The notes: generated from the letters alone by a model not told the origin. DNA of 64,000 bases from Cladorhizidae sp. MBARI D1340-BT2 (GCA_028752905.1 JAQNBH010000009.1:44849165-44913164); one strand, 5' to 3'; shown: positions 44,945 through 56,769, counted from the first letter of the stretch. Translations and numbers: made by a program.

Positions 44945-46292
44945 AGCAAGTACAACAGTGAGGACTACATCTCCCCTTGTGTAGTCAGGTTTGTTAGTGC
45001 ACTAGAAGCAAGTACAACAGTGAGGACTGCATCTCCCCTTGTGTAGTCAGGTTTGTTAGTGCACTAGAAGCAAGTACAACAGTGAGGACTACATCTCCCC
45101 TTGTGTAGTCAGGTTTGTTGGTGCACTAGAAGCAAGTACAACAGTGAGGACTACATCTCCCCTTGTGTAGTCAGGTTTGTTAGTGCACTAGAAGCAAGTA
45201 CAACAGTGAGGACTACATCTCCCCTTGTGTAGTCAGGTTTGTTAGTGCACTAGAAGCAAGTACAACAGTGAGGACTACATCTCCCCTTGTGTAGTCAGGT
45301 TTGTTAGTGCACTAGAAGCAAGTACAACAGTGAGGACTACATCTCCCCTTGTGTAGTCAGGTTTGTTAGTGCACTAGAAGCAAGTACAACAGTGAGGACT
45401 ACATCTCCCCTTGTGTAGTCAGGTTTGTTAGTGCACTAGAAGCAAGTGCAACAGTGTGGACTGCATCTCCCCTTGTGTAGTCAGGTTTGTTAGTGCACTA
45501 GAAGGAAGTGCAACAGTGTGGACTACATCTCCCCTTGTGTAGTCAGGTTTGTTAGTGCACTAGAATCAAGTGCAACAGTGAGGACTACATCTCCCCTTGT
45601 GTAGTCAGGTTTGTTAGTGCACTAGAAGCAAGTACAACAGTGAGGACTACATCTCCCCTTGTGTAGTCAGGTTTGTTAGTGCACTAGAATCAAGTGCAAC
45701 AGTGAGGACTACATCTCCCCTTGTGTAGTCAGGTTTGTTGGTGCACTAGAAGTAAGTGCAACAGTGAGGGCTACATCTCCCCTTGTGTAGTCAGGTTTGT
45801 TAGTGCACTAGAAGCAAGTACAGTGAGGACTACATCTCCCCTTGTGTAGTCGGGTTTGTTGGTGCACTAGAAGCAAGTGCACCAGTGAGGACTACATCTC
45901 CCCTTGTGTAGTCAGGTTTGTTAGTGCACTAGAAGCAAGTATAACAGTGAGGACTACATCTCCCCTTGTGTAGTCAGGTTTGTTGGTGCACTAGAAGCAA
46001 GTACAACAGTGAGGGCTACATCTCCCCTTGTGTAGTCAGGTTTGTTAGTGCGCTAGAAGCAAGTGCCACAGTGAGGACTACATCTCCCCTTGTGTAGTCA
46101 GGTTTGTTAGTGCACTAGAAGCAAGTACAACAGTGAGGACTACATCTCCCCTTGTGTAGTCAGGTTTGTTAGTGCACTAGAAGCAAGTACAACAGTGAGG
46201 ACTACATCTCCCCTTGTGTAGTCAGGTTTGTTAGTGCACTAGAAGCAAGTGACAGTGAAGGCTGCATCTCCCCTTGTGTAGTCAGGTTTGTT
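44945..46292 (+). repeat. 62-bp minisatellite ending 40 bp before T2 exon 4
   Basis: Units read GCAAGTACAACAGTGAGGAC, TACATCTCCCCTTGTGTAGT, CAGGTTTGTTAGTGCACTAG plus AA, about 22 copies, highly homogeneous. Confidence 0.96.
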
Positions 46293-46332
46293 GTAGCCAA
46301 GGCTATGTACCTACATGTGTGATATCTTATAG

Positions 46333-46494
46333 GTGCTGACGTTCATTCCTTTGTTCCTCGTGTCACTCGGTGTTGTTGTCAATAGCGATGGTCGGTACCT
46401 GTATGAGTACTACACACAGAGGCAATCTGTGATGGACTATAGAGGTTACGTTGCCGTGGAATTTGGTGGAGCACTCTGAGCTCTACTATTTTAT
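46333..46494 (+). pseudogene. T2 exon 4 homologue with in-frame TGA
   Basis: The acceptor is ATCTTATAG, the donor GTAAGT, and the length 162 nt (54 codons), phase 0 both ends as in T1 exon 4. It reads FIPLFLVSLGVVVNSDGRYL near the start, parallel to T1 FLPSFLISAGAVLFLDG. It ends VEFGGAL, stop, ALLFY, parallel to T1 VELAGAVTSIVLY. The TGA at 46477-46479 replaces exactly one aligned codon with no length change, and both splice sites are intact. Either the copy is a recent pseudogene, or this is an allele or sequence error. It is assigned to T2 by order and strand; the link over 19 kb is inferred. Confidence 0.72.
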
Positions 46495-46874
46495 GTAAGT
46501 GCCTGTGGCATTCTTTCAAAATTCAATCAGGTATTTTGCGTGGTTGATTACATAATCATGCACAATGCACTTGTACTGCAACAATGTAATCCTATTCACA
46601 CAACTCCAAATAGAGAGCACTGGTGAAATGGATGTGTTTTGCCCAGAACTCGTGGTAGCTATCAGTAGAGCATTAGTTGCTATACCTTAAAAAGCAGCTG
46701 TGGGAATTCATCACCAGCTAAGTACTGGGGTTTTACCTGGAACATGGAAGAAGTTACATGCTGAGCTAACCTTCTCTGTGAACAAAGACTGTTCTGTTAT
46801 GGAGTATCAACAGGCAACATTGCAACCGAACAAAGTATGCCAAGAGCAGCTGTGACTGCACCAGGAACTGCACA
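46495..46874. other. T2 intron 4, start
   Basis: Unique-looking sequence between the exon 4 homologue and the next array. No gene seen. Confidence 0.5.
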
Positions 46875-47735
46875 ATGTAAACATTGGTGAGGGGGATTCA
46901 AGAATGCTACCTTAACAACAAGTCAAGGGGACTGTGTAAACATTGGTGAGGGGGATTCAAGCATGCTACCCTAACAACAAGTCGAGGGGACTGTGTAAAC
47001 ATTGGTGAGGGGGATTCAAGAATGCTACCCTAACAACAAGTCAAGGGGACAGTGTAAACATTGGTGAGGGGGGATTCAAGCATGCTACCCTAACAACAAG
47101 TCAAGGGGACAGTGTAAACATTGGTGAGGGGGGTTCAAGCATGCTACCTAACAACAAGTCAAGGGGACTGTGTAAACATTGGTGAGGGGGATTCAAGCAT
47201 GCTACCCTAACAACAAGTCAAGGGGACAGTGTAAACATTGGTGAGGGGGGTTCAAGCATGCTACCCTAACAACAAGTCAAGGGGAAAGTCAAGGGGACTG
47301 TGTAAACATTGGTGAGGGGGATTCAAGAATGCTACCCTAACAACAAGTCAAGGGGACAGTGTAAACATTGGTGAGGGGGGATTCAAGCATGCTACCCTAA
47401 CAACAAGTCAAGGGGACAGTGTAAACATTGGTGAGGGGGGTTCAAGCATGCTACCTAACAACAAGTCAAGGGGACTGTGTAAACATTGGTGAGGGGGATT
47501 CAAGCATGCTACCCTAACAACAAGTCAAGGGGACAGTGTAAACATTGGTGAGGGGGGTTCAAGCATGCTACCCTAACAACAAGTCAAGGGGAAAGTCAAG
47601 GGGACAGTGTAAACATTGGTGAGGGGGATTCAAGCATGCTACCCTAACAACAAGTCAAGGGGACTGTGTAAACATTGGTGAGGGGGGTTCAAGCATGCTG
47701 CCCTAACAACAAGTCAAGGGGGCTGTGTAAACAAT
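46875..47735 (+). repeat. 59-bp minisatellite with about 300-bp higher-order period
   Basis: Units read GTGTAAACATTGGTGAGGGG, GATTCAAGCATGCTACCCTA, ACAACAAGTCAAGGGGAC, about 14 copies. A five-unit block around 47040-47290 recurs at 47340-47590. Three inverted units remain at 54405-54540. Confidence 0.95.
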
Positions 47736-48480
47736 TAGTGAAATCTGCAAAGGATGAGCTGTTTTCTTGTTTAGCTTCTAGAGACTTACATTGTTGAAAG
47801 TTGCATCTATTAATTAGTTAGTGCATAATTCATCTAATAGTTGGTTTCCCCCCTTTTCTACTAATCTATATATTGTCCATGTGTGTGTCGTACCACTAAG
47901 CATGCACAGGGCAACACATAGAAACTGTCAGAAGAGAGACAGTGGTGGAGAAGGACAGGTTTTGATGAAAATGTAAGAGCAAGTATCAGAATATCAAACG
48001 GGAATAGGAAACGAGAGAGAAGATCATTACCACATGAGGGGAGAAATGTCTGAAGAGAGAAAGGCAGAGTGAGAGCAGCATGGAAGCACACACTAGTGAG
48101 AAGAAGTACAATTGAAAGGCCTAGCAGTGCAAGCTTCTACCTTGGCCCATGTCCACACTGTGCCAGCATTGTGATGCTTGAAGGGAGACTCTGAGCTGCT
48201 GCCACAATGGCAAGATTAGACTACCAGCACTGCCTGAGTAGCCACAAACACTCCGCAGAGCAAACAATTTTTACAAAACATAAGGAAACACAGCAGTACC
48301 TCTCCTCCACATCTAACATAATTATGTACATGTGGGTGCAGACAGTGTATGGGCAATTGTGATTGGTGGTGTCTAACATTAGAAGAAAATAACCACGGAG
48401 TCTCTGTGGGCATCATTATCAGTTTTGTCCGTGTTTTATAAAAAATACTATTACACACATGGGGAGTTCTGACAGTCTGG
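47720..48480 (+). repeat. Inverted duplication, arm 1
   Basis: Reverse complement of 53530-54405. Shared landmarks include CTACTAATCTATATATTGTC / GACAATATATAGAT, TTGGTTTCCCCCCTTTTCTA, and TTTTATAAAAAATACTATTA. The spacer between arms is about 5 kb and includes the LINE tail. Frames at 47861-48091 and 48216-48602 (minus) have mirrored counterparts in arm 2 but look non-coding. Confidence 0.85.
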
Positions 48481-48989
48481 CTAGGTGCACACACAATGAA
48501 TACAACAGTAATAACTGCGTGCATAGCATACAAAAATTTAAAAAGTGCCCTTGGGTTGCCAGGCTCACTCTCATTCAGGAAAAAGGAACTTTTAGTGAGC
48601 ATGTTCCAATTTTAGCTTTTGAAGGTTAAGAAGACTGACTACATGATGTGCAGTGACTCCAGATACTGACTGCAGTGACTCCAGATACTGACTGCTAGTA
48701 TGGTTGCCAGTGATCTAACAGGGTCCATGCACATCTTTCATAAGCAAAGCATACATCATTAATATCCCCAAGGTTACCTTGTGTGTCCATGTGTAAATGA
48801 GTGAGACCAGTTGTTGCTTGAGGTAATTCAGACATTAAATTTTTTGGATTGTAGGGAGTTTTGTATATATATATTCACGTGTACTGAGGGGAAACTTTCT
48901 GAGAATTGACCTAATCTGTAGTTCTAACCTAAACTTTGGACCCAAGATTCTCTATTTCTCTCACACAGTGCAAACTAATTGCTCAACAT

Positions 48990-49325
48990 TGTTGGATGTA
49001 ATGTAGTGTGTTGCCTAGGTGATGGTTATGTAGGCCAGGTATGTCACGTGTATAGGTAGTGGGTTGCCTGGGTGATGGTTATGTAGGCCAGGTATGTATA
49101 TAGGTAGTGGGTTGCCTGGGTGATGGTGATGTAGGCTAGGTATGTGTATAGATAGTGGGTTGCCTGGGTGATGGTGATGTAGGCTAGGTATGTATATAGG
49201 TAGTGGGTTGCCTGGGTGATGGTTATGTAGGCCAGGTATGTATATAGGTAGTGGGTTGCCTGGGTGATGGTTATGTAGGCTAGGTATGTATATAGGTAGT
49301 GGGTTGCCTGGGTGATGGTGATGAT
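48990..49325 (+). repeat. 48-bp minisatellite, copy 1 (about 7 units)
   Basis: Units read GGTTATGTAGGCCAGGTATG, TATATAGGTAGTGGGTTGCC, TGGGTGAT. As 48 is divisible by 3, the minus frames repeat a 16-residue HHPGNPLPIYIP-type unit, which is an artefact. Confidence 0.93.
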
Positions 49326-49469
49326 GTTGATAGGTTTCTTCAAGTTCATGTTGAACATCTCTTCTTGGAAGTAAAAAGAAAGGTTCCCTCATCACCAAAC
49401 TGCTTGTAATGCAAACTGCTTGTAATGGTGGCACTTGTAACCTAATAGGCCTTGTTTTAGCTATAGCTG

Positions 49470-49800
49470 CTGGAGATAGTAGCCAATGCAGAAGAGTAGC
49501 TGTTGGTGAAGGCATCCAGTGCAGCAGCAACTAGTAGCTGCTGGTGATGGCAGCCATTGCAGCAGCAACTAGTAGCTGCTGGTGATGGCAGCCATTGCAG
49601 CAGCAACTAGTAGCTGCTGGTGATAGCATCCATTGCAGAACTAGTAGCTGCTGGTGATGGCATCCATTGCAGCAGCAACTAGTAGCTGCTGGTGATGGCA
49701 TCCATTGCAGCAGCAACTAGTAGCTGCTGGTGATGGCAGCCATTGCAGCAGCAACTAGTAGCTGCTGGTGATGGCAGCAGCAACTAGTAGCTGCTGACGA
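49470..49800 (+). repeat. 38-bp minisatellite, copy 1 (about 7-8 units)
   Basis: Units read AGCAGCAACTAGTAGCTGCT then GGTGATGGCAGCCATTGC. The first 20 bases form an imperfect palindrome. Confidence 0.93.
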
Positions 49801-50280
49801 CCCAGGTGTACATACAATGATAAAGAGCTGGTGTTGATGGCTCTGCAAGGGCTTGATGTAGTAGGAAAACAAGAGGAAAGCCTTTCAGACAACGAATAGT
49901 CACTCAAACAGTTTCTATTACACCCTGCAGATTTTGGGTTTTCCCCTATGAGTTTACACTCCTCTGCTTCTTGGATTGAAATAAGTGTAGGTGGTAGGAT
50001 GACCACAAGGCTGAGCAAAAGCACACTATAGTGGACAATTGGATTGACACTGTCAAAACAAGTGTTTACCACAGCCCGAGTGTACCCATGTTTAACACAA
50101 CACGTTTGACGACCCTTTACCAATTATAGTTAGTATCGTTTATTTATTTTAATTTAAAAAAAGCTGTGTAATATAATATGCATGATTCTTAATGGTCAAG
50201 GATTCTCTAACTAGTTGCAGTCTGCATGAGGACACTCTTGTACTGTGTTGTTGTTTTATTAGCTTAAAATACTGACTTTT

Positions 50281-50611
50281 TTAATCGCCGCTTTTTAAAT
50301 TTGTTGGTCCACAAATCCTTCGTCTCCATCGGAGAATGACAAGAAGAACTCGACCCAACACATTTATAAATGGAGGGGGTAGTTGTGCAGGAGTCAATCT
50401 TATACCTAAGGGTCAGTGCTTCAATCGAGATATATATAGGACTGAAGCTGCTCAATTGCTGGGTCTCAACTATCAAGACTATGCATGTGAAACCACACCT
50501 ACCATTATCGGGATGTTATCCTGCTTATTATTCACCCATTCAGCAGGTTATGAATCGTGTTCATTTTGTGCGGAACATATTGTCAGAGACTTGCGGTGTG
50601 TTCAGTTTTGA
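50281..50611 (+). other. Duplicated ORF of about 91 codons, copy 1
   Basis: The open frame from the ATG at 50336 (MTRRTRPNTFINGGG at the start, TIIGMLSCLLFTHSAGY near the end) is preserved almost unchanged at 57710-57985, where a 6-bp insertion (two codons) keeps the frame. No known domain is recognised. Conservation may only reflect recent duplication. Alternative frames over the same DNA are also open. Confidence 0.25.
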
Positions 50612-50744
50612 ATTCTCACTGGTGAAGATGGAAGCATGTTGGCAGAAATGAACACGATTCTTCAGTAGTATTGGTAGCCTTCCTTACTTTCACAGTCAAT
50701 CCAATGTAGTTGTTTGTTTTTAATTAAAAACATTTTCATCTTGT

Positions 50745-51350
50745 TTCTATATAGCTATTATAGTTTACCTTGTTTCTATATAGCTATTATAGTTCACCTT
50801 AATTCTATAAAGCTATTATAGTTCACCTTGTTTCTATATAGCTATTATAGTTCACCTTAATTCTATAAAGCTATTATAGTTCACCTTGTTTCTATATATA
50901 GTTCACCTTGTTTCTATACAGCTATTATAGTCCACCTTGTTTCTATATAGCTATTATAGTTCACCTTGTTTCTATAAAGCTATTATAGTTCACCTTGTTT
51001 CTATATAGTTAATATAGTTCACCTTGTTTCTATACAGCTATTATAGTCCACCTTGTTTTTATATAGCTATTATAGTTTACCTTGTTTCTATATAGCTATT
51101 ATAGTTCACCTTATTTCTATACAGCTAATATAGTTCACCTTGTTTCTATATAGCTATTATAGATCGCCTTGTTTCTATATTGCTATTATAGTTCGCCTTG
51201 TTTCTATACAGCTAATATAGTTCACCTTGTTTCTATACAGCTAATATAGTTCACCTTGTTTCTATATAGCTATTATAGTTCACCTTGTTTCTATACAGCT
51301 AATATAGTTCACCTTGTTTCTATATAGCTAATATAGTTCACCTTGTTTGC
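50745..51350 (+). repeat. 29-bp minisatellite, copy 1 (about 21 units)
   Basis: Units read ACCTTGTTTCTATATAGCTA then TTATAGTTC, with ATACAGC, ATAAAGC and TAATATAG variants. The LINE tail joins directly after TTCACCTTGTTTGC. Confidence 0.94.
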
Positions 51351-52478
51351 TTTCACTCTTCAGGCCACCAAGGCTTTCGATCTTCTAATGAGGGATACGC
51401 TATCAGACATTTCAAGAGGGTCTCTATCTGACTGGTCCTGGCAAAAGGCAACCCTTCCAAGCTGCTTAGGCAGTCTCAACCTCCGGCTGGCAAATCTCCA
51501 TGCACCAGCTGCCTACCTCAGCTCTCTTGACATATCTCGCCACCTGGTTACCAGGATCTTGGGTTACCAACCAGTTTTTTCCATCCATCTGCCTGGAGCT
51601 GTGGATGCCTTAGCAACTGCGGCTAAGATGCCTCAGTGGCTCTCTTTGGAGGACATCGACATCCCCCTCCGACAGCGTCTCCTTTCCAGGAGAGAATAGA
51701 TGAAATATCATATAACTTGCTCCTAGATTCGGCTCCAGACAACGGATCACGTGCCCTCGCTCTCTCCTCCTCACTTCCACATGCAGGGGACTGGCTAAAT
51801 GTCGTCCCTTCCCCAGCCCTAGGTCTCCACCTTCATGACCTGGAGTTTCGTCTTTGCCTCAACTACTGGCTGGGCCTCAGGATGTTTTCTTGTGATGCTA
51901 CCTGGCAGATTTGTGACCGCTCCATTGATGCAGATGCTTTTGGTGATCATCAGGTAGGATGCGGTGGGAATGGTGACCGGATACATAGGCATGATGCCCT
52001 CAGAGATGCCCTCTTCAATGCTGCTCAGTCTGCAGCTCTGGCACCTAGGAGGGAGGTTACATCTCTCATTCCTGGTTCGCGCAGCCGCCCAGCCGACATC
52101 TATCTCCCAAATTGGGCTAGGGGGCGTCCTGCAGCTTTGGATGTGACGGTGATATCAACAATGCAACCTCTCACACTTGCCGGAGCCGCCACCACCAAGG
52201 GCCATGCACTGCGAGTAGGTGAGGAGAGGAAGCTGGCCGCCCACAGTGAAGCTTGTCGTTCCGTGGGAGTCGAGTTTATCCCCCTCGTGGTGGAATCGCT
52301 AGGTGGCTGGCTGGAGCGAAGAAGCCACCATTACCATCTCCAGAATCGGCCATCAGTTGGGACAGCGCTCAAGATCAGCTCCGGCAGAAACAACCCGCCA
52401 CCTCTACCAGCGTCTGGCTCTATGTCTGTGGAAGGCCATGTGGTCACGCAGGCTACCACCATGTTCTGCGTGGGTTGA
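51343..52478 (+). pseudogene. LINE C-terminal domain, frameshifted
   Basis: Frame 51343-51699 (SLNLRLANLHAPAAYLSSLD) continues after a frameshift near 51690 in frame 51690-52478. The second part has CDATWQIC, then DAFGDHQVGCGGNGDRIHRH, a Cys/His cluster. RPADIYLPNWARGRPAALDV follows: a PD-(D/E)XK-like pair (RPAD ... LDVTV) as in restriction-like endonucleases of R2-type elements. GHALRVGEERKLAAHS and VGVEFIPLVVESLGGW come next. A second frameshift near 52290 moves the tail (GWSEEATITISRIG) to another frame. The nuclease would cut the insertion target. The reverse transcriptase itself is absent. Confidence 0.72.
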
Positions 52479-52512
52479 TGGCAGTATTTAACTTCCCCCC
52501 CCCCCCCCCCCC
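51351..52512 (+). mobile_element. 5'-truncated LINE tail with RLE-like domain
   Basis: This is the C-terminal end of a non-LTR retrotransposon open reading frame, cut at the 29-bp array on the left and ending in a C run (52494-52512) on the right. It sits in the loop of the inverted duplication, and no second copy is present after the 58095-59715 array. That suggests it was inserted into, or joined, one copy only. Confidence 0.75.
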
Positions 52513-52544
52513 ATCATCAACTATTAACATTACAATCTCACTTT

Positions 52545-53527
52545 GAATGTGATGTGTGCACCTAGCCAGACTACCAGAACTCACCTTGTGTGCACCTAGC
52601 CAGACTGTCAGAACTCACCTTGTGTGCACCTAGTCAGACTGTCAGAACTCCCCTTGTGTGCACCTAGCCAGACTGTCAGAACTCCCCTTGTGTGCACCTA
52701 GCCAGACTGTCAGAACTCACCTTGTGTGCACCTAGCCAGAATGTCAGAACTCACCTTGTGTGCACCTAGCCAGACTACCAGAACTCACCTTGTGTGCACC
52801 TAGCCAGACTGTCAGAACTCACCTTGTGTGCACCTAGCCAGACTGTCAGAACTCCCTTGTGTGCACCTAGTCAGACTGTCAGAACTAACCTTGTGTTCAC
52901 CTAGCCAGACTACCAGAACTCACCTTGTGTGCACATAGCCAGACTGTCAGAACTCACCTTGTGTGTATCTAGCCAGACTGTCAGAACTCACCTTGTGTGC
53001 ACCTAGTCAGACTGTCAGAACTGACCTTGTGTGCACCTAGCCAGACTGTCAGAACTCCCCTTGTGTGCACCTAGCCACCTTGTGTGCACCTAGTCAGACT
53101 GTCAGAACTCACCTTGTGTGCACCTAGCCAGACTACCAGAACTCACCTTGTGTGCACCTAGCCAGACTGTCAGAACTCACCTTGTGTGCACCTAGCCAGA
53201 CTGTCAGAACTCACGTTGTGTGCACCTAGCCAGACTATCAGAACTCACCTTGTGTGCACCTAGTCAGACTGTCAGAACTGACCTTGTGTGCACCTAGCCA
53301 GACTGTCAGAACTCCCCTTGTGTGCACCTAGCCAGACTGTCAGAACTCACCTTGTGTGCACCTAGCCAGACTACCAGAACTCACCTTGTGTGCACCTAGC
53401 CACTGTCGGAACTCACCTTGTGTGCACCTAGCCAGACCGTCAGAACTCACCTTGTGTGCACCTAGCCAGACTGTCAGAACTCACCTTGTGTGTACCTAGC
53501 CAGACTACCAGAACTCACCTTGTGTGT
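52545..53527 (-). repeat. 34-bp minisatellite, inverted array (about 29 units)
   Basis: The plus strand reads CTTGTGTGCACCTAGCCAGA then CTGTCAGAACTCAC. It is the reverse complement of the array at 54545-55165. Only one unit of this sequence exists at the matching place in copy 1 (48466-48495). Confidence 0.95.
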
Positions 53528-53529
53528 AA

Positions 53530-54405
53530 TAGTATTTTTATAAAACACGGACAAAACTGATAATGATGCCCACAGAGACTCCGTTGTTATTTTCTTCTAA
53601 TGCTAGACACCCACCAATCACAATTGCCCATACACTGTCTGCACCCACCTGTAGGTGTGGAGGAGAGGCACTGCTGTGTTTCCTTATGTTTTGTAGAAAT
53701 TGTTTGCTCTGCAGAGTGTTTGTGGCTACTCAGGCAGTACTGGTAGTCTAATCTTGCTATGTGGCAGCAGCTCAGAGTCTCCCTTCAAATGCTGGCGCAG
53801 TAGATTGTTTCCACTAGTAGTTCTTGCAGTTTGTGACTACTCAGGCAGTACTGGTAGACTAATCTTGCCATTGTGGCAGCAGCTCAGAGTCTCCCTTCAA
53901 ATGTTGGCACAGTGTGGACATGGGCCAAGGTAGAAGCTTGCACTGCTAGGCCTGTCACTTGTACTTCTTCTCACTAGTGTGTGCTTCCATGCTGCTGTCA
54001 CTCTGCCTTTCTCTCTTCAGACATTTCTCTCCTCATGCGGTAATGATCTTCTCTCTCGTTTCCTATTCCCGTTTGATATTCTGATACTTGCTCTTATATT
54101 TTCATCAAAACCTGTCCTTCTCCACCACTGTCTCTCGTCTGACAGTTGTTATGTGTTGCCCTGTGCATGCTTAGTGGTACGACACACACATGGACAATAT
54201 ATAGATGAGTAGAAAAGGGGGGAAACCAACTATTAGATAACAACTAATGAATAATGCACTAACTAATTAATAGATGCAACTTCCAACAATGTAACAACTA
54301 ATGAATAATGCACTAACTAATTAATAGATGCAACTTCCAACAATGTAAGTCTCTAGAAGATAAACAAGAAAACAGCTCAGATTTCACTAATTGTTTACAC
54401 AATCC
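53530..54405 (-). repeat. Inverted duplication, arm 2
   Basis: Reverse complement of 47720-48480, with an internal tandem duplication of about 120 bp (53705-53800 and 53830-53915, both with ACTCAGGCAGTACTGGTAG) and a second short duplication at 54235-54345 (CAACTAATGAATAATGCACT). Confidence 0.85.
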
Positions 54406-54540
54406 CCTTGACTTGTTGTTAGGTTAGCATGCTTGAATCCCCCCATACCAATGTTTACACAGTCCCCTTGACTTGTTGTTAGGGTAGCATGCTTGAATCC
54501 CCCCTCACCAATGTTTACACAGTCCCCTTGACTTGTTGTC
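54405..54540 (-). repeat. Three inverted units of the 59-bp minisatellite
   Basis: The plus strand reads CCCCTTGACTTGTTGTTAGG and CACCAATGTTTACACAGT. This is the inverted counterpart of the 46875-47735 array, cut off at 54540. Confidence 0.9.
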
Positions 54541-54544
54541 TGAG

Positions 54545-55165
54545 TTGAGTTCTGACAGTCTGGCTAGGTGCACACAAGGTGAGTTCTGACAGTCTGGCTA
54601 GGTACACACAAGTGAGTTCTGACAGTCTGGCTAGGTGCACACAAGGTGAGTTCTGACAGTCTGGCTAGGTGCACACAAGGTGAGTTCTGGTAGTCTGGCT
54701 AGGTGCACACAAGGTGAGTTCTGACAGTCTGGCTAGGTGCACACAAGGTGAGTTCTGACAGTCTGGCTAGATACACACAAGGTGAGTTCTGACAGTCTGG
54801 CTAGGTACACACAAGGTGAGTTCTGACAGTCTGGCTAGGTGCACACAAGGTGAGTTCTGACAGTCTGGCTAGGTGCACACAAGGTGAGTTCTGACAGTCT
54901 GGCTAGGTGCACACAAGGTGAGTTCTGACAGTCTGGCTAGGTGCACACAAGTTGAGTTCTGACAGTCTGGCTAGGTGCACACAAGGTGAGTTCTGACAGT
55001 CTGGCTAGGTGCACACAAGGTGAGTTCTGACAGTCTGGCTAGGTGAGTTCTGACAGTCTTGCTAGGTGCACACAAGATGAGTTCTGACAGTCTGGCTAGG
55101 TGCACACAAGGTGAGTTCTGACAGTCTGGCTAGGTGCACACAAGTTGAGTTCTGACAGTCTGGAT
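54545..55165 (+). repeat. 34-bp minisatellite, direct array (about 18 units)
   Basis: Units read GTGAGTTCTGACAGTCTGGC then TAGGTGCACACAAG. The plus strand repeats AAGGTGAGTT, a strong donor-like sequence, with CTGACAG 8-14 bases on. Confidence 0.95.
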
Positions 55166-55644
55166 AGGTGCACACACAATGAATACAACAGTAATAACTG
55201 CGTGCATAGCATACAAAAATTTAAAAAGTGCCCTTGGGTTGCCAGGCTCACTGAACTAGTGAGCATGTTCCAATTTTAGCTTTTAAAGGTTAAAAAGACC
55301 ACATGATGTGCAGTGACTCCAGATACTGACAGCTAGTATGGTTGCCAGTGATCTAACAGGGTCCATGCACATCTTTCATAAGCAAAGCATACATCATTAA
55401 TATCCCCAAGGTTACCTTGTGTGTCCATGTATAAATGAGTGAGATCAGTTTGTTGCTTGAGGTAATTCAGACATTAAATTTTTTGGATTGTAGGGAGTTT
55501 TGTATATATATATATATATATATATTCACGTGTACTGAGGGGAAACTTTCTGAGAATTGACCTAATCTGTAGTTCTAACCTAAACTTTGGACCCAAGATT
55601 CTCTATTTCTCTCACACAGTGCAAAATAATTGCTCAACATTGTT

Positions 55645-56640
55645 GGATGTAATGTAGTGGGTTGCCTAGGTGATGGTTATGTAGGCCAGGTATGTATATA
55701 GGTAGTGGGTTGCCTGGGTGATGGTTATGTAGGCTAGGTATGTGTATAGGTAGTGGGTTGCCTGGGTGATGGTTATGTAGGCTAGGTATGTATATAGGTA
55801 GTGGGTTGCCTGGGTGATGGTTATGTAGGCTAGGTATGTGTATAGGTAGTGGGTTGCCTGGGTGATGGTTATGTAGGCCAGGTATGTATATAGGTAGTGG
55901 GTTGCCTGGGTGATGGTTATGTAGGCTAGGTATGTGTATAGGTAGTGGGTTGCCTGGGTGATGGTTATGTAGGCTAGGTATGTATATAGGTAGTGGGTTG
56001 TCTAGGTAATGGTTATGTAGGCTAGGTATGTATATAGGTAGTGGGTTGCCTGGGTGATGGTTATGTAGGCTAGGTATGTGTATAGGTAGTGGGTTGCCTG
56101 GGTGATGGTTATGTAGGCTAGGTATGTGTATAGGTAGTGGGTTGCCTGGGTGATGGTTATGTAGGCCAGGTATGTGTATAGGTAGTGGGTTGCCTGGGTG
56201 ATGGTTATGTAGGCTAGGTATGTGTATAGGTAGTGGGTTGCCTGGGTGATGGTTATGTAGGGCAGGTATGTATATAGGTAGTGGGTTGCCTGGGTGATGG
56301 TTATGTAGGCTAGGTATGTGTATAGGTAGTGGGTTGCCTGGGTGATGGTTATGTAGGCTAGGTATGTATATAGGTAGTGGGTTGCCTAGGTGATGGTTAT
56401 GTAGGCCAGGTATGTATATAAGTAGTGGGTTGCCTGGGTGATGGTTATGTAGGCTAGGTATGTATATAGGTAGTGGGTTGCCTGGGTGTTGGTTATGTAG
56501 GCCAGGTATGTGTATAGGTAGTGGGTTGCCTGGGTGATGGTTATGTAGGCTAGGTATGTGTATAGGTAGTGGTTGCCTGGGTGATGGTTATGTAGGCTAG
56601 GTATGTATATAGGTAGTGGGTTGCCTGGGTGATGGTGATG
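55645..56640 (+). repeat. 48-bp minisatellite, copy 2 (about 21 units)
   Basis: Same unit as 48990-49325, with alternating TATATAGG / TGTATAGG and GCCAGG / GCTAGG variants. Confidence 0.94.
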
Positions 56641-56769
56641 GTGTTGGTTTCTTCAAGTTCATGTTGAACATCTTTTCTTGGAAGTAAATCTTGGCAAAAA
56701 GAAAGGTTCCCTCATCACCAAACTGCTTGTAATGTTGGGCACTTGTAACCTAATAGGCCTTGTTTTAGC

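Larger units (their letters stand above)
48480..50745 (+). repeat. Direct duplication, copy 1
   Basis: Copy of 55150-58090. Both begin with GTGCACACACAATGAATACA, run through the same AT-rich block, a 48-bp array, a 38-bp array, a conserved spacer and a conserved 90-codon frame, and end at a 29-bp array. Copy 1 has an extra 22-bp tandem (GATACTGACTGCAGTGACTC) near 48660. Confidence 0.9.

Noticed and set aside
44945..46292. Regular direct repeats considered as a CRISPR array
   Set aside because: Units are head-to-tail without unique spacers, the context is an animal genome, and there are no cas genes. The same holds for all other arrays.
46477..46479. TGA as a selenocysteine codon
   Set aside because: The aligned paralogue residue is Thr, the position is in a membrane segment, and no SECIS-like hairpin was recognised.
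49015..49716. His/Pro-rich minus frames (171 and 104 codons) and a Cys/His-rich frame
   Set aside because: Translations of the 48-bp and 38-bp arrays.
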